In this document: one piece after another, positions 23,331 to 36,251 of the stretch
Layout: the number at the start of each line of letters is the position of its first letter
Numbering within the stretch: the stretch's first letter is position 1
Assembly: GCA_035610365.1 (NCBI GenBank)
Contig: CM069439.1
Location: forward strand, 1,860,001 to 1,924,000
Origin: Aquatica leii
Lineage: Eukaryota; Arthropoda; Insecta; Coleoptera; Lampyridae
Length of the DNA: 64,000 bases
Direction: 5' to 3'
Notes under the pieces: model-generated
Database searches by the model: none
Seen by the model: only the letters and a program-made list of their open reading frames with translations
Told to the model about the DNA's origin: nothing
Translations under genes and position numbers: made by a program

Positions 23331-24310
23331 TTGAGTAAGATAATTACAGCCGCGCCTGGGAGGCGGCACAGAGCAAGTTCAGTTTCGAGGGTTTAGCATT
23401 TGCTGGTATTAAGGGAAACGCGTTGACTGATCACGACCCCTGGCTTTATCATTACTGGTGGGATTTCGTACGTTGTATTTTGCTAAATGTTTAACTGTTG
23501 GCAATTTCAAAAGTAGCGAAGCAAGAAATTTACTACCATAGATGTTAATTGTTTGGTCAACAATTAGTTTTAATATTTTTGTATGCGAAGCTAGACTTTC
23601 GTTATCCTATAGGAAGGAATAAATTTCTAAGAATAACATGCACGCAAGGGCCACCGTTAAACCTAGATAATATATTCATGTCTGTCAGTCTATCGTGAGA
23701 TGGCCATCGGTTTCAAGCATTTATCTTTCAGATAGTGAGCTTGACAGCAATGTTCACCTGGCTGGCCATAAGCACGCTATACGCTTATATTGAGCATAAT
23801 AAACTTTTTCCGATTTATTACGCATGAAAACTTTTCTCAGAAAAAACCATCTTAGAAATAGTTACTACTAAATCTAAAAATCACGCAAAATCTTTAGGTT
23901 TAATCTCTACTTTAATTAAAGCAAATTTGATTCTACTTCAGAATAACCATCGTGGAAATTGAATTTGATATCGGTCGATTTGTTCATGTCTAACAATCAT
24001 TTAGGTAAATCATTGCGATGAGTGTTCAGTTTGGTCGGTGATAAAATCCCTAAAGACATTGCACGATATCTAGCTAAGTTTGTAATCCAATTCTAAACCA
24101 TACAGTTAACTTGAACTACCCTCGATATTCTCACCTAACCTCATGGTTGAATTCGCGCCCCCGCGGTTAATTTTATTGCCTGTTTTAAACATACGTAACT
24201 ATAACACGTTGCGTGCCGCATTTACTCACTTTATTAGGTAAGTTCATTATGGGAAAACATTTTACGTTTAAATTACACGTGCATCTAGTTTAACAAATTG
24301 TTACAAAAGG
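23330..24310. other. unique island of higher complexity
   Basis: Moderately GC-richer block with CG-containing stretches (gccgcgcctgggaggcggc near 23350, gcgcccccgcggttaattttattg near 24155). It has no coding signature or transposon remnant. It could be conserved regulatory DNA, but that is inference from composition only. Confidence 0.35.
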
Positions 24311-27300
24311 TAATTTATTGGTCGATTTAAATGACTTCGTTTATATACACCTACTCGTAGTTGCAATTATTGCATCCCCTTTTATTAACACTAACCTGGT
24401 TCTGCGGAAAATATATTTTTTGAACTTTATTAAGTTTTCTATTCAGTTATTTTGGTTTAACCATGTTTTCACTTTGAAAAACTTTAAGAATCAATTTACA
24501 AACTATTCAAAAATGTTTATCTGACAGTCATACTGAAAAACTAAAGAAATGTGTGATTTTATTATGAGTATCTTTGGTAATTTTTTAAAAAAAGGTTTTT
24601 AATTTTACATTTATGATTAAATATTACTGCAAAAACATAGATAAAGTGTTACAGTTATAATCATGCAATTTTTATTATTACAGACGTGTAATTTTTAGTA
24701 TACTTTATTAAAAATCAAGTTGAGTAGTTGAATTGTCTAAATGTGTTCTTGGACAATTGCAAACTTCTCAGTTGTTTTAAATAGAAAATAAACCCTCTAT
24801 ATAATTGAAACATTAAAAACAAACATAAAGCACTAAAAACATTTTTGATTTTATACTATGCTGCACAAAAAGATCTATCAAAATATTTATGAAACATATG
24901 TTAGTAGTCTTAAGATCCTACTTTATAGCCAGTGATCAAGTTTTAGAGAAATTTAATACAAAAAGTAAAAATAAATAGTTTAAAAAAATAAAGATAACGT
25001 TTCAAAGATAATATAAAAGTAAGTGGTTCAGCAAAAAAACAGAATATATTTTTTGCTTTTCTTGGAATTTTAAACTGATCAAAAAAATTCGATGTTGATA
25101 TAAATTACTGAATAGAAAGTCAATCATTATTAGAATAAAAAGTTTCTACTATTTAAAAATAGTCTGTAAAGTAATTTCGGTTTAAATACCGCAAAAAGTA
25201 ATCCAAAGATCAATAAGTTTTGAAAGTTACCACTTTTGCTTGGTTAATATTCCAACTACGTTCTGTGTTTTACCCATTGCTCTTTTTGAAAACTGAATAG
25301 GAAATGTCAAATTTTGATTTATTTAGACGGTTATTATTAACGGTTCTGCTAAAATTAGTTTTTTTTAAGTAAGCAATTAGTCCTTAAAGTTTATTTTTTA
25401 ACTGTAAATAGCTATAAAGGTATTTTTAATTTTGCTCATGATCAAAAAAGTACTTATAAAATTTCAATTTTTTTGACAATCACTTTTTATAACAAATATT
25501 CTTATATTTTTTTATAATTTTCTCTTACCAGTGTTTTTCAAAAAAAGTGTTTGTAAAAAAGGACGTTTTTTCCTCACTTTATTGACAATCGTTAAATTGT
25601 GTTATCTATAATGCCCACGTTTTAAAGCAAGTTTGAAAACATTTTTTTCATTATTTGCTTAACATTGTACCAGTTAAGCGTTTTAATAGAATTTGAACCG
25701 AAAAAAGCACAATAAGAACAACACCGTTAGAACGTAATCAATACTTAGAAACAAATAGACAATTCAATTATTTCTAAATAGTAATTTATTAAAATTGAGA
25801 AAAGAACAAAAAGATGTGTAATTTAGCAAATGTTTTAATATATATTATTTGATATGAAAGCTTTCAGAACTGTTTGTTTAAATGAAACAGTTAAAACAAA
25901 AAATTTTTTGTCACTAAATTGACATAATTATACTTGACTTTATTGCGGAGTTTTAGTAGTGGTTGCGGTATATTTATTAACTGTTTTAGTTTTGAAAGTT
26001 TTTCTATTATAAAACTTTCCAAGTTGTGAACAATTTTTACTTCAATTACCAAAAGTAGAAGATTTTGGCTATTGTTAGCACCACGTTAGAGCGTGTTACA
26101 TCTACTGAAATTTAATAAGAAAATTTCCAAAAAAATATTAGTTTTCAATATTTTAGTTATTGGTTTTGCTTATACCTTGCCGACGTTATTACGTTTTCTT
26201 GTTTATATGAAGTTCTTTTTAAAAATGTAATAAAAGTTCTTGGAAAATTACATTATTGAAGCTTGGGTTTGTATAGTCGACGACTAAAATTTATGTTTTA
26301 AATTGGTATTCGACTTTAATGACTTTATATCTATGTACTCCGGATCAAATGATAATTTACAAAAAATATTTAAACATAATAGGAAAAAAAAAATTATACA
26401 GTATTGATTTTAAATTGAAAAAGCTTTTATTTCACAGTATCTGTTATCATAACACTGATGAAAGCGATCCGACGGTACAGCAGCCATTTTAAGCTTTTAC
26501 TTGTATGGAAGGTTTTTACGCATTACCAAAATCGCGTTAAATAATTATTTACTTTTGCCGTTTTTATGGCTAGGAAAAACTGCAACGAATTTGTCATAAA
26601 AACACAAAAAAACACAAATAAAATACATATCTAAAAATTCATTTACGTTAATACTTGTATTGATGAAAAAGCACACATAAAATTATTGCAGATTAGTTTA
26701 ATCGCATGTATTTTTGTAACTATATATTCAAATTTAGTTTTAAAAAAAAATATAAAATATTAGGTTTTAGAATTCATAACTAATTAATTTGTGTAAATAT
26801 TTAAATTTCTTATAGAGATTATACCATTGTCAAAGTGTTGTTTTTTTCATCTTTCTTAGTTAGATTTTTAACTTCATTAACAGAACTAAAGAAAACTGAC
26901 CTTTTCTCACATGAGCTTTCAAAAAACATTTCTAAAAAACGAGGAAAAGTAATTATAGTAATAATATCAAAAATATTATACATCAAGACTTGGACACAAG
27001 TAGTGCAGGAATTAATCAAAACATCAGTACCTAAATGGCTATTAATAATTTTTAAAAATTTTGTCAGATTGTGGAATGTTTATACTTCTTATAATAATGG
27101 TCAGTAAGGAGTATTAATTAAGACTACTTCGTTTCGTCTGGTTTTTAACAATCCCATTTGTTTCTTTCATTTTATTTCCATCCATTTAATTTGCGCTGTA
27201 TATTATATATTAATTTTAAAATATTTTAATATTTTTAGAATTATTAAGAGGAAAACGACGAATTTAGATTCAATATTTTTGCATTCCACCGAGGACGGAG

Positions 27301-27440
27301 TAGGGACCACTAGTGTTACGCGTACTACAGTTTGGGAAATACTGGTCTAAACGAATTACTTTGATTGAAGTTTAAAAACTGTTTTTTTCAACAAGATTAA
27401 TATTTCGTCTAAATATTGTTATATAATTTAAAATAAATAT
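24310..27440. other. AT-rich desert
   Basis: Mostly A/T-rich low-complexity DNA. The small open frames (24318-24524, 26835-27107) lack motifs and fit chance in such composition. Confidence 0.5.
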
Positions 27441-27456
27441 ACATACAAAACTGTAG

Positions 27457-27480
27457 GTATATATATATATATATATTTTT
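27457..27480. repeat. (TA)n microsatellite
   Basis: A run of about ten TA dinucleotides after gtagg, followed by a T-run. Confidence 0.9.
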
Positions 27481-27614
27481 TGCCAAAGCAAAGTTCTAAG
27501 AATACTCAAACATTTTAGACTACTTTTAACAATACATGGGTTAAAAATAACAATTTCTTAAAGGATAACCATTTTTGCGCAAACACCAAATTAGCACAAC
27601 AGTAGAGTTTGATA

Positions 27615-27774
27615 CTACAGTACACGCCGTTTAATAGAATCACATTGGGACTAGTGGTTTTTGATAACAATAACTGAATGATAACAAAATCCTACTACAG
27701 TATACGCCGTTTAATAGAATCACATTAGGACTAGTGGTTTTTGATAATAACCGAATTATAACAAAATCCGCTAT
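27615..27774. repeat. tandem pair of an 80-bp mariner/pogo-type end
   Basis: Two direct units, 27615-27694 and 27695-27774, differ at a few positions (ctacagta(c/t)acgccgtttaatagaatcacatt...). The text resembles the ends of pogo/Tigger-type DNA transposons, which often begin cagta-acgccg/ccgttataa. No transposase is attached. Confidence 0.7.
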
Positions 27775-27819
27775 TCGAAAAACATGTTTATTGGTTAGAA
27801 ACGAGCAAAATAAATTGAA

Positions 27820-27965
27820 GATTAGGGACCGAGGGCCAAACATAAGACCAAGACGAGACCACATAGGTCTTGCACCAGTTGGTCTAGCTCTTGGTCCTTT
27901 ATATAGAGTTTTGGTGTTGTTCATGGTCTTGCACGCACTCTTGCAGTCTTACATTTTTACACCGT
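27820..27965. repeat. degenerate agaccaagac / cttggtcttg repeat (locus 1)
   Basis: Imperfect copies of agaccaagac on one side and gtcttgca/cttggtc on the other give an imperfect hairpin. Open frames here on both strands (27640-27924 and 27734-27976) are by-products of this repeat. A second locus lies at 29510-29670. Confidence 0.6.
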
Positions 27966-28141
27966 ACTATGAATGAAACTTCACAATGAAAGTAAATCTT
28001 GTTAAAAAATTTTTTTTAATGGATATTTGATTAATAACTAAAAATTAAGTTACTTTAATAAAAAGTTAAAAATTCTGGCTAACCCACATAAATTATAATA
28101 GACACGACATGTTTCGGGTTTTTTAATACTTAAGCAATCTA

Positions 28142-28497
28142 CACAGTAAAAAATATATAGTTAAATTAACTACAATTTTTAGTTCCAGCAGGTCCACTCC
28201 TATTTTTAGTAAATTTATCCAAACCTATGGAACCAACTTCAACAACAGCATAACTGTCAAACTGTACTACATTAATTGTAACAACAACAACATTTTGATA
28301 CATGATTATCTAAAACTGCAATAATTGACATTATATGAGTTATTTCTACAACGTATTTTGTAAATTTACTGCTTATTGACCTAGCATTATCCCATCAGTA
28401 AAAGTAACTAAAAAATACAGTTGCTATTTACTCTAACTAAGTAACTATTAAAATGTTGTTAAATAAAAGTGAAATTAACAAAATATTTTTTACTGTG
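28142..28497 (+). mobile_element. 356-bp Tc1/mariner-type MITE (copy 1)
   Basis: Perfect 15-bp terminal inverted repeats CACAGTAAAAAATAT at both ends, directly flanked by TA on both sides (28140-28141 and 28498-28499), the target duplication of the Tc1/mariner superfamily. No coding capacity. Nearly identical to 30381-30737 in inverse orientation, so insertion was recent. Confidence 0.9.
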
Positions 28498-29509
28498 TAC
28501 AAGTACCTACAACTGCATCTGTAAATAGCTTAAGTACTACAAAAGTGAAAACATGTATTGCTTATAATTTTTATTATTAAAAATGAATGTGGATAAGCAG
28601 AATTTTTTAATTTTCATTAATCTACTAATCTTGCAATAAGAACGATGCTAGAGAATATTAAGTAACCTTATTTTTAATTTTACATGTCAACGATCTAACA
28701 AGATTTAATTTAAGTTTATACTCAATAAACTATCAAAATACAAATACATAAGCAAATGTTAATTAATTTCAAGGAAGGACCTTAAAATTGTATATACCTA
28801 CATTTTTTTATTGAATGGCTAAATTTAAATTGTCATGAACTGATAATATATACACCAATAATTTTTCAAAATTTTAAACAATAAAAAGATACATATAATA
28901 AAAAGGATCGACATTTGTTTCCCTACAAATATTAAATAATAAGTAATATTGCATTTGCAATGCGTTCGTTGTATTTTATCATAGATGTACTTTTAACAAC
29001 AACGCCTCGACATGTTGTAGGGATTTGCATGAGTATTGTAGGCGCCGTGTCGGTTTAAAATCCTTTATTGTAAACTAAGTAAAACGTGCTTTTTGGTACA
29101 AATTTAGAATTAAGAATTTGGGACTTTCCCACAAATTGCTATTTTACGAGTTATTTTATTACTTGTATATACTTTTATTAGATCATAGAAATGTAAAGAG
29201 TTTATATTCGATGAACTCAAAAAAATATTAATTCAAATAAGCTAATGTTGCTAAATTCGGAACAGCGTCTTTCCACACTTTAGAAATCGATGAGAATTAA
29301 TATTTTATTGGTACTACCTATATATTTATTTTTCAAACAAACATCATTTTACTAAAGTCGAATCAACCCTTTTTCAAAAAACTTTTTACTTTCACGTATA
29401 CATACAATAATTTTTTTGGGAAAACAAATGTTTTTTGTATTAAGATAAATAAAAAAAGATAATTAATCGTTTGTAATAAGAAAAAATACTGCAAGAATCT
29501 TTCAAGATA

Positions 29510-29672
29510 GTCTTGTTTTTGCCGATATCTTGCTGAGCTAGTCTTGCATCCACTCTTGCAACCTTGAGTCTTGGTCTTGCTAATGGCGTTGTTGTTTTGC
29601 TCTTGGTCTTGGTCTTGCAAATCTTGCGAGACCAAGACAAAACTGCAAGACCAAGACTGATTGTGGCCATGA
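29510..29672. repeat. degenerate cttggtcttgc / gcaagaccaag repeat (locus 2)
   Basis: Several copies of cttggtcttgc (about 29570-29620) run into the inverse gagaccaagac and gcaagaccaagac (29630-29660), making an imperfect palindrome. It resembles locus 1 at 27820-27965. No protein signature, and the arginine/lysine-rich open frames over it are artefacts. Confidence 0.65.
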
Positions 29673-30380
29673 CTCTGTTACATTAAATAGTCTCATAACT
29701 TTGTTGGCATCGTGAAAAAAAAATAATGTTATGATGTTTAATTTGATTCTAAAAATTACATATTTCTTCTCAGTAATTTGTTGACTCAAAAAAAAACAAA
29801 TACAAAGTAATGTTGTCACATACTTTCCAAATACAGGATTTTTCTACAACAATTTGTAATACCTAAAAACTAACCGCAATTTTATAAAATCCCCATATTT
29901 TGTTGAATTCCACTACAATTGGCAATATTGTAGGTCAGTTAAAATACGTACTTGCATAAATACAATGTAAAAATAAAGCTAAATATGCATAATGTTTTTA
30001 ATTATTCTAATGATTGGTACATAGTTAATTTTTAATTGCGCTGACTAATTTTTGGCATATTGTTGTAAAATGTTAATTTTTTCTTTTTGGCTAAGATCGC
30101 GTCTTTTTATTGCGTCAGCCATTGCATAGCGTTAAACCAAATCATATTAATTTACAGAGGAAAGGAGGTCTGTTACCTCTTGAGCTTGAAAATAAACAAA
30201 GAATGTTCTTTTTAATTAAATTCATATGCACCGAATAAACTGCGATTAAAAAATTCATTCAAAATAGATAAATTGATAACAAACCAAAATTATGATTACT
30301 ATAAACGACGTTTTTGCTATGAAGTAGCATACATTCGACCTGTTTTTTAATTAAGTGTAACTACCTGACTGATAACAATA

Positions 30381-30737
30381 CACAGTAAAAAATATTTTGT
30401 TAATTTCACTTTTATTTAACAACATTTTAATAGTTACTTAGTTAGAGTAAATAGCAACTGTATTTTTTAGTTACTGTTACTGATGGGATAATGCTAGGTC
30501 AATAAGCAGTAAATTTTACAAAATACGTTGTAGAAATAACTCATATAATGTCAATTATTGCAGTTTTAGATAATCATGTATCAAAATGTTGTTGTTGTTA
30601 CAATTAATGTAGTACAGTTTGACAGTTATGCTGTTGTTGAAGTTGGTTCCATAGGTTTTGATAAATTTACTAAAAATAGGAGTGGACCTGCTGGAACTAA
30701 AAATTGTAGTTAATTTAACTATATATTTTTTACTGTG
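30381..30737 (-). mobile_element. 357-bp Tc1/mariner-type MITE (copy 2, inverted)
   Basis: Same element as 28142-28497 in opposite orientation, with the same 15-bp ends and its own TA flanks (30379-30380 and 30738-30739). By eye it differs at only about three positions in 356. Separate TA duplications and different outer flanks favour two insertions over one inverted duplication. Confidence 0.9.
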
Positions 30738-30744
30738 TATCCGT

Positions 30745-31740
30745 GATTCTAATAAGCGGCGTGCACTATATTATCAACTTTTCTAGTCAGACTACTACAC
30801 AATAAAGAAGGATTGTAATCTCATCTAAGGAGCTTTTACCAAAAATTCTGGAAAACACATTGAATGTCTTTGTTATTATAATCTTAATTAATTATTGCAG
30901 TAATGAAATATACGAATGAGGTAAATACATGTAATTACAAATGCAACAGTGATAAAAAAGGGATTGTATTAGAAATGTCCATGAAACTGGCACACCCATT
31001 AAGCCAAAATTCTATACGGAGGTTGTTGAATTACGCAAAAGCAATTTAAAGTTTAAATCTAAACATACTGGTTTAATATTAAATGAGTCTTATATTATTT
31101 ATAAAAGCCTTTTAAAGATGTAATTCCTAAATTTACTAGATCAAATGTTTAAATTTAATTTTTATTGAAAATATTCAAAACTCTAAACTTCCTTAAAAAT
31201 TATATTAGAAAAGTCTATAAATCAATGTTTCTTAATTAAACGAGGGTACTGACTTATCATTAAGCTTGCCTAATTTTTTTCCTAATAAATTTAGACGATC
31301 TTATATTTATAGCTTTTTACGTACAAGTTTTGAATCCACCTTATGATTGGAATCTATTAGTTGACAGCTGTATTAAACCAATTTGTTTTTACTTATATGG
31401 CAATTACAACTATTTTGAAAATATTTGAAAAGCTCATAATAAGCATATAATTATAAAATGAATATTTCCAAACAAAAACAATTTTGTAATAAATTTTGTT
31501 GAGATTTCTAACTATAGAGTCCGATTGATTTCACGTGTCTAAGCACATATATCTAATTAATACTCTGCATCAAATTCTTAATATGCTACATACTTATTCA
31601 AAAAAAATCCACAAAAACAAAGGAGTATCGTAAAAATAAATACTTTTCTTATTATCATGGCCATTATATTTCTGTATTTTTACAAATGCGAATAAAAACA
31701 TCAGAATAAGAACAGTAGTCTTAGAAAACAAATGAAAATT
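30745..31740. other. AT-rich, nothing recognised
   Basis: No open frame of note and no internal repeat seen. Confidence 0.5.
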
Positions 31741-31759
31741 AAAACAGACAAAAATATTA

Positions 31760-32340
31760 ATTAAATGTGATGTTTAATGTGTCCCCCATTGTTTAGAACG
31801 CATAATCGACCTATTCTTAATAAATTTCTGCGTGTCTTTTGTAACATGTATGGAGATATTTGACGATTTTTGAGATCTTTAATATTGTCGGGAGCGCTGA
31901 CTTACTTTGTTTAAGGTATCTTCAAACAAAAAAAAACAAAATTTAAAAAATGACCAACCAGGCCGTTTAAAAATTCGACATAAAACATCTTTAAGAGCAT
32001 TTGAATCTTGATGAAACCACAAATCACCTATAAGAGTTCCTTCTACCTTCATAAAAATAAGGACTAAAACGAAATAATTCACAATACCGAGCCATACGTT
32101 AATAGAAAATCTAATTTGAAATCTGCATGGTCGTATCTCTCTACAATTTCTGCCATCCTAGTAGTGGTTATTTTTCCTATTTCATATACCTATTATTTCT
32201 TGTAAAACATGATTCGTCGCTCTACACTATGGCATTAATTACATGATTGTGTGATCAGTCAATGACAAAAGCCTTTGCTTTGCATTTAATGTTTTTTGAG
32301 GATTGTAAATATCTTGTAATAGGTAAATCCTAAATGAACC
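31760..32340 (-). mobile_element. mariner/IS630-type transposase relic
   Basis: Minus-strand reading from about 32240 downward gives DESCFTRNNRYMK- and FSINVWLGIV-like blocks (cf. SDEATFxxxGxVN...VNVWxGI), then LWFHQDSNALKDV (cf. WFQQDGAPAH) and KRPGW (cf. FPGRWIGRRGP). Near the C terminus ISPYMLQKTRRNLLRIGRLC is followed by NNGGHIKH (cf. VRRxFxxRLxxCLxxNGGHFEHL). Several blocks are missing, including the PDLxPLDFFLWG catalytic region. Stops and frameshifts present. Confidence 0.8.
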
Positions 32341-32399
32341 ACTGCTTCGCATATGGATTTTCGAGGATGCGCTCGGAAGTACCCCAAAACAAAGAATTT

Positions 32400-34860
32400 C
32401 ATCGTACAGGGTACAAATTTAAATACACTGCACTTGCCTCCTCTCAGCATATCAATTTTTTTTATTTGTGTAATTATTATGACTAACGGTAAAAAATTTT
32501 TATTCGCATTTATCAGAATACAGAAAAATAATTTAAAATGAGTAGAATCGCCATGATAATAAGTTGATTGATATAACTGTAAAGCATTTTTAGAATATTT
32601 ACAAAAATGGTAACTGTTCTATTTTTTAAATAAAATTATTTTGCGATGCTCATTTGTTTTTGTGTAATATATACCTTGCATTATTAAGAATTGAACATAG
32701 GCTATTTTTGCTTAATGGACTCTTTTATAATATTTGATAATAAAATAGATATATGCTTTGACACGTGAAATCAAATACATTATACCTATATCACAGTACA
32801 TATACGAAAAAATAACATCAGTTTAAAGTCAAACTTGCACCCTCTTATTTAATTGATTTTTTCTTAACACGAAGGAGTGTAAAGAAAAGTGCGAGATTTA
32901 ACCGCCTATAATATTAACATACATTTAAAAAAATGACTTAATAAAGATATATATTAGAAAACTTGATATAGGTAAAAACTCATCAAGTTCTGCACATGAA
33001 CAATTAATGCAGTGAAATGAACATATTTCTATTTAAATTCTTCTTTAGCAGACCGTATCCCTTTTTAAATTTATTAACTGCAGGCAATTAAATGTTTAGT
33101 TAATTTTTGTAAAGCTGCTTCTTTTGTATTTAGCACTTGGTATAAGTTATTTAAAAATTCAGGATTTGTGGTAAACAATTTCAAAATTTGGATTTTAGCC
33201 TTAAATTCAATTTTTGGCGTAACTGTAGTCTTTTGCAATCAACGTAGTTATGTTGATTTAATTAAAAAAACTTTGTGAACTTAGGATTTTACGACTATTA
33301 CAAAACACTGCTTTTGTAAAAAAATAGAATACGACTTAACAAGAAAATTGTCTTAACAAAAACGCAGCTAAGACATATGTACCTATGAAAACAAGCTGCA
33401 CGCTTCGAATTTTTTTAGACTGAATAACAGAATTCGGTGTGAAGAAGCGTTCCGAAACGTTTAGACAATATATTATGAGAAAATACCAATTGACATACCT
33501 ATATATCAAAGAAAAAAAAATTGGAATGAGATAAATTGAGCAATTTAGCATATTAGCGTTAACATATGTAGAACTTTTATCATTTCCACCATCGACAAGT
33601 AGTGTGTAGGTCAAAAAAACGTATTCCTTAAATTAAAATTAGTCATAGAGCAGCGACGTTTAAGGTTTGGGGAACAAAACGGAAATAGTTGTACCCTTTA
33701 GAGTTAGGGAGTTTACATGCCGTGCAATGCTCTCATGATTTTATACGGTATGCAAACAAATAAAATATCACGTTTTGATCACCCCTTTTTATATGCTACA
33801 TTAGTGTAAATACTTCATAACACTGTTATACAACACCGAGTAAATTATATAATTACCTTCCAATTTGCTAGATCTTTTTTGTGCGGAAAATCAAAACTTA
33901 TTAAAAATTTTACATCCCCCGTTAAGATTTATTCATGTATAATAACAATAGTGTAGTACTCTCAAGTGTATACATTACTTGTATAAATATTTATCGATTC
34001 ATAATAGAAGTAAGTGGTTGCTTTTGGTGTCTACTGGGGTTTAAAAAACAGCAGCTTGTACTTGTTTTTGTTTTTTAGTAATGAAAGCACTCAGAAAACG
34101 CTGCCAACTTCATAAAGAAAGCAATTTCGATCGGTTTTTTCTTTTGTAGTTACATGTGGGGACTAAAATGTCGTTTGTAATGGAACAAGAGTTTTTGTAT
34201 TGTTTCCAACTCTGTGAGAACGCGTCAGATATTTCGTCTTCAGCTAAATTAATTTGAAAAAAAGAGCTGTTCAGCGGTAAAACAAGAAAAACGGATTAAA
34301 GGGGAAACGACAGTGAATTATGGGTATAAATAATATTTAAGTGGGTGTTGAAGGATAAAGTCAGAAAAATTATTAAATCATAAGCATAACGCGATAATTA
34401 ATTATTTCGGTGTTATCGCTTAATCGTCAACACGCAATCATTCTGTATTTAAAAACTAATGACCACATTACAAGCAATATATAGTAAGAAATAACAGTAT
34501 GGAGCTATAAAATTTGGCGACTCTTCAATTATTAAAAAACAGTGCGATTAGATGCAATCGAAAATAACTGAAAAAAAAGAGTCGCCTTAGGTTGTTACTG
34601 AGACCGACGGAAAAATTTCTGACGAATTGAAATTTGTTGTGATTGAATGTGGAAAGGCCGTTTTAAAATGTTTTCGTTAATTAAATAATGATATAACTAA
34701 AATTTAAGACTAACCTGGATAAGTAATTTGTTGGAGAATTGTGATTAAGAGTTTCATAAAGATCCCATTCTCGTCATTAGTAAGTAACACAACACTCACG
34801 ACACTATAATTCGTTTTAAATATAACGGTAGTTTAAAATATAGAGTCTCGCGATTATAAA
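32400..34860. other. AT-rich, nothing recognised
   Basis: Scattered short open frames (for example 33336-33614 on the minus strand) show no motif. No repeats matching other parts of the window were noticed. Confidence 0.45.
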
Positions 34861-34879
34861 ACAGAACATCGATGATGTT

Positions 34880-35350
34880 TTGATGAGTTTGGACCTTTGG
34901 CAGTTTGTGATATCCCCACTAATTTTCGGAAAAGCGCAAAGCTGCCACCGCTGCGATGTTGCTAGAGATTTGGTTTACAAGAGAGGGCGAATTGTGCTGA
35001 AGGTGAGCAGAGACATTCATTTCCATAATTGTCTAGGTAGAAAGCTGCAAAATTCGGATGTCATAAGCCACCATGGCACAGTGTTTAGATGCGCCAATCA
35101 TCGAGAGCAACCGAAGTGCTCATTTTAAAACAAAATTTTGTGGCCAATGATGATGCGACCTAGTCCCTCAATCTAGGAAAGGCAGGCATAGGGAGGAGTT
35201 CTTGTCCCTAGGGAGCCCATCGGCTGCAGCTGCTCGCTTGTTACGGCGCGGATTCTCTGCGCCTGCTTCGTCGAAAGTACTTGTACACCTGACGTGATCA
35301 TAGCCTTCCTCTGCCTTTGTCCATTTGCAGCATTCGATGCTTACTTTTTA
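34880..35350. other. isolated GC-rich island
   Basis: Hand count of 35161-35280 gives about 58% G+C, roughly twice the surroundings. On the plus strand the 82-residue frame 34880-35128 contains a strong 5' splice-like AAG|GTGAGC near 35002, and a pyrimidine-rich 3' splice-like site ending TTTGCAG lies near 35331. GGCGCggattctctGCGCC near 35254 is a small hairpin. It could be a non-coding exon, a CpG-like regulatory island or part of an unrecognised repeat. The protein frame matches no family I know. Confidence 0.35.
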
Positions 35351-35399
35351 TTTCGAATATTGCGATTTACTCTTTGCTATTTACATTAATACGTCATGA

Positions 35400-36240
35400 A
35401 CGTATCAAATTAAATAATAATTCAAATTGCATAGATATTACATGCAACTAAAAATAATAGCTAACACTGTTGGTACTAGAAACCAACACAAAAAATATAA
35501 AACATAAAAGAACAAACTATAAAAAACTTAATCCTGCATAGATAATCGTATAGGTACCTATTACCGCTATTTATATTGTCTTCAATGCGCTAGAGCGAAG
35601 CTCCATAAATTGCTTTTCTGGTTTTACAGTAATATTTTTAATTCTTTATTTGAAATAAAAAAAATTTTTTTTATTAAAACAGCAGAAAAAGTATTACCTA
35701 AACAGATAAATAAACAGCAATAGCAAGATTAATAACAGGAGCTATTTTTTTATTCTAATAAACTGTGTTTAGTTGTTTTATTTTATTTTTTGAGTGACTT
35801 AGTCACTATCTAGTAAGTTAGTAATCAAATTAGTTTATAAACAATTATAGTACCTAATAATACAAACATTTTTTGTCGGTGTCAATTACTCACTTAAATA
35901 TAAGTTTTTGTAAACTAATTTTTAAAGAGTGTTAGCAGGTCTGAACTTCATAAAGCTTTAATTAAATTGCGACTGTATACAGTAGTGTATACTAGTATAG
36001 TGTTCAATTTTCATCTCAATGCAAATATAATCCAGATTTGATATTTTAGTGTAAAAAGATTTAATTTTTGGTACTAATTATTTAATTGTATAGTTCAGCT
36101 TATATATTATTATAATTTTTTTTGTTCTGTACTTTACTCAGCAACGGTATCGCTCAATATCAGGCACGGATGAGCTGGGATTTACCAGCCCGGGAGATGG
36201 GCCCATACCGGGTCAAAATAAATAGGGTGTCTTGAACAAA
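35400..36240. other. AT-rich, nothing recognised
   Basis: Low-complexity A/T stretches. The only richer spot is agcccgggagatgggcccataccggg near 36188-36213, which forms no clear tRNA or hairpin. Confidence 0.45.
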
Positions 36241-36251
36241 TGGCCTCCTTA

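Noticed and set aside
29363..29819. Three overlapping minus-strand open frames rich in Lys, Thr and Gln
   Set aside because: They lie over the cttggtcttgc repeat, and their composition is explained by translating that repeat in different frames.
34880..35128. 82-residue frame with several Cys and His, considered as a zinc-binding protein
   Set aside because: The spacing of Cys/His fits no known finger, and the frame spans a splice-like donor. Kept only as part of a GC-rich island.
36180..36220. GC-rich agcccgggagatgggcccata, considered as a SINE or tRNA fragment
   Set aside because: No pol III boxes and no second copy in the window.
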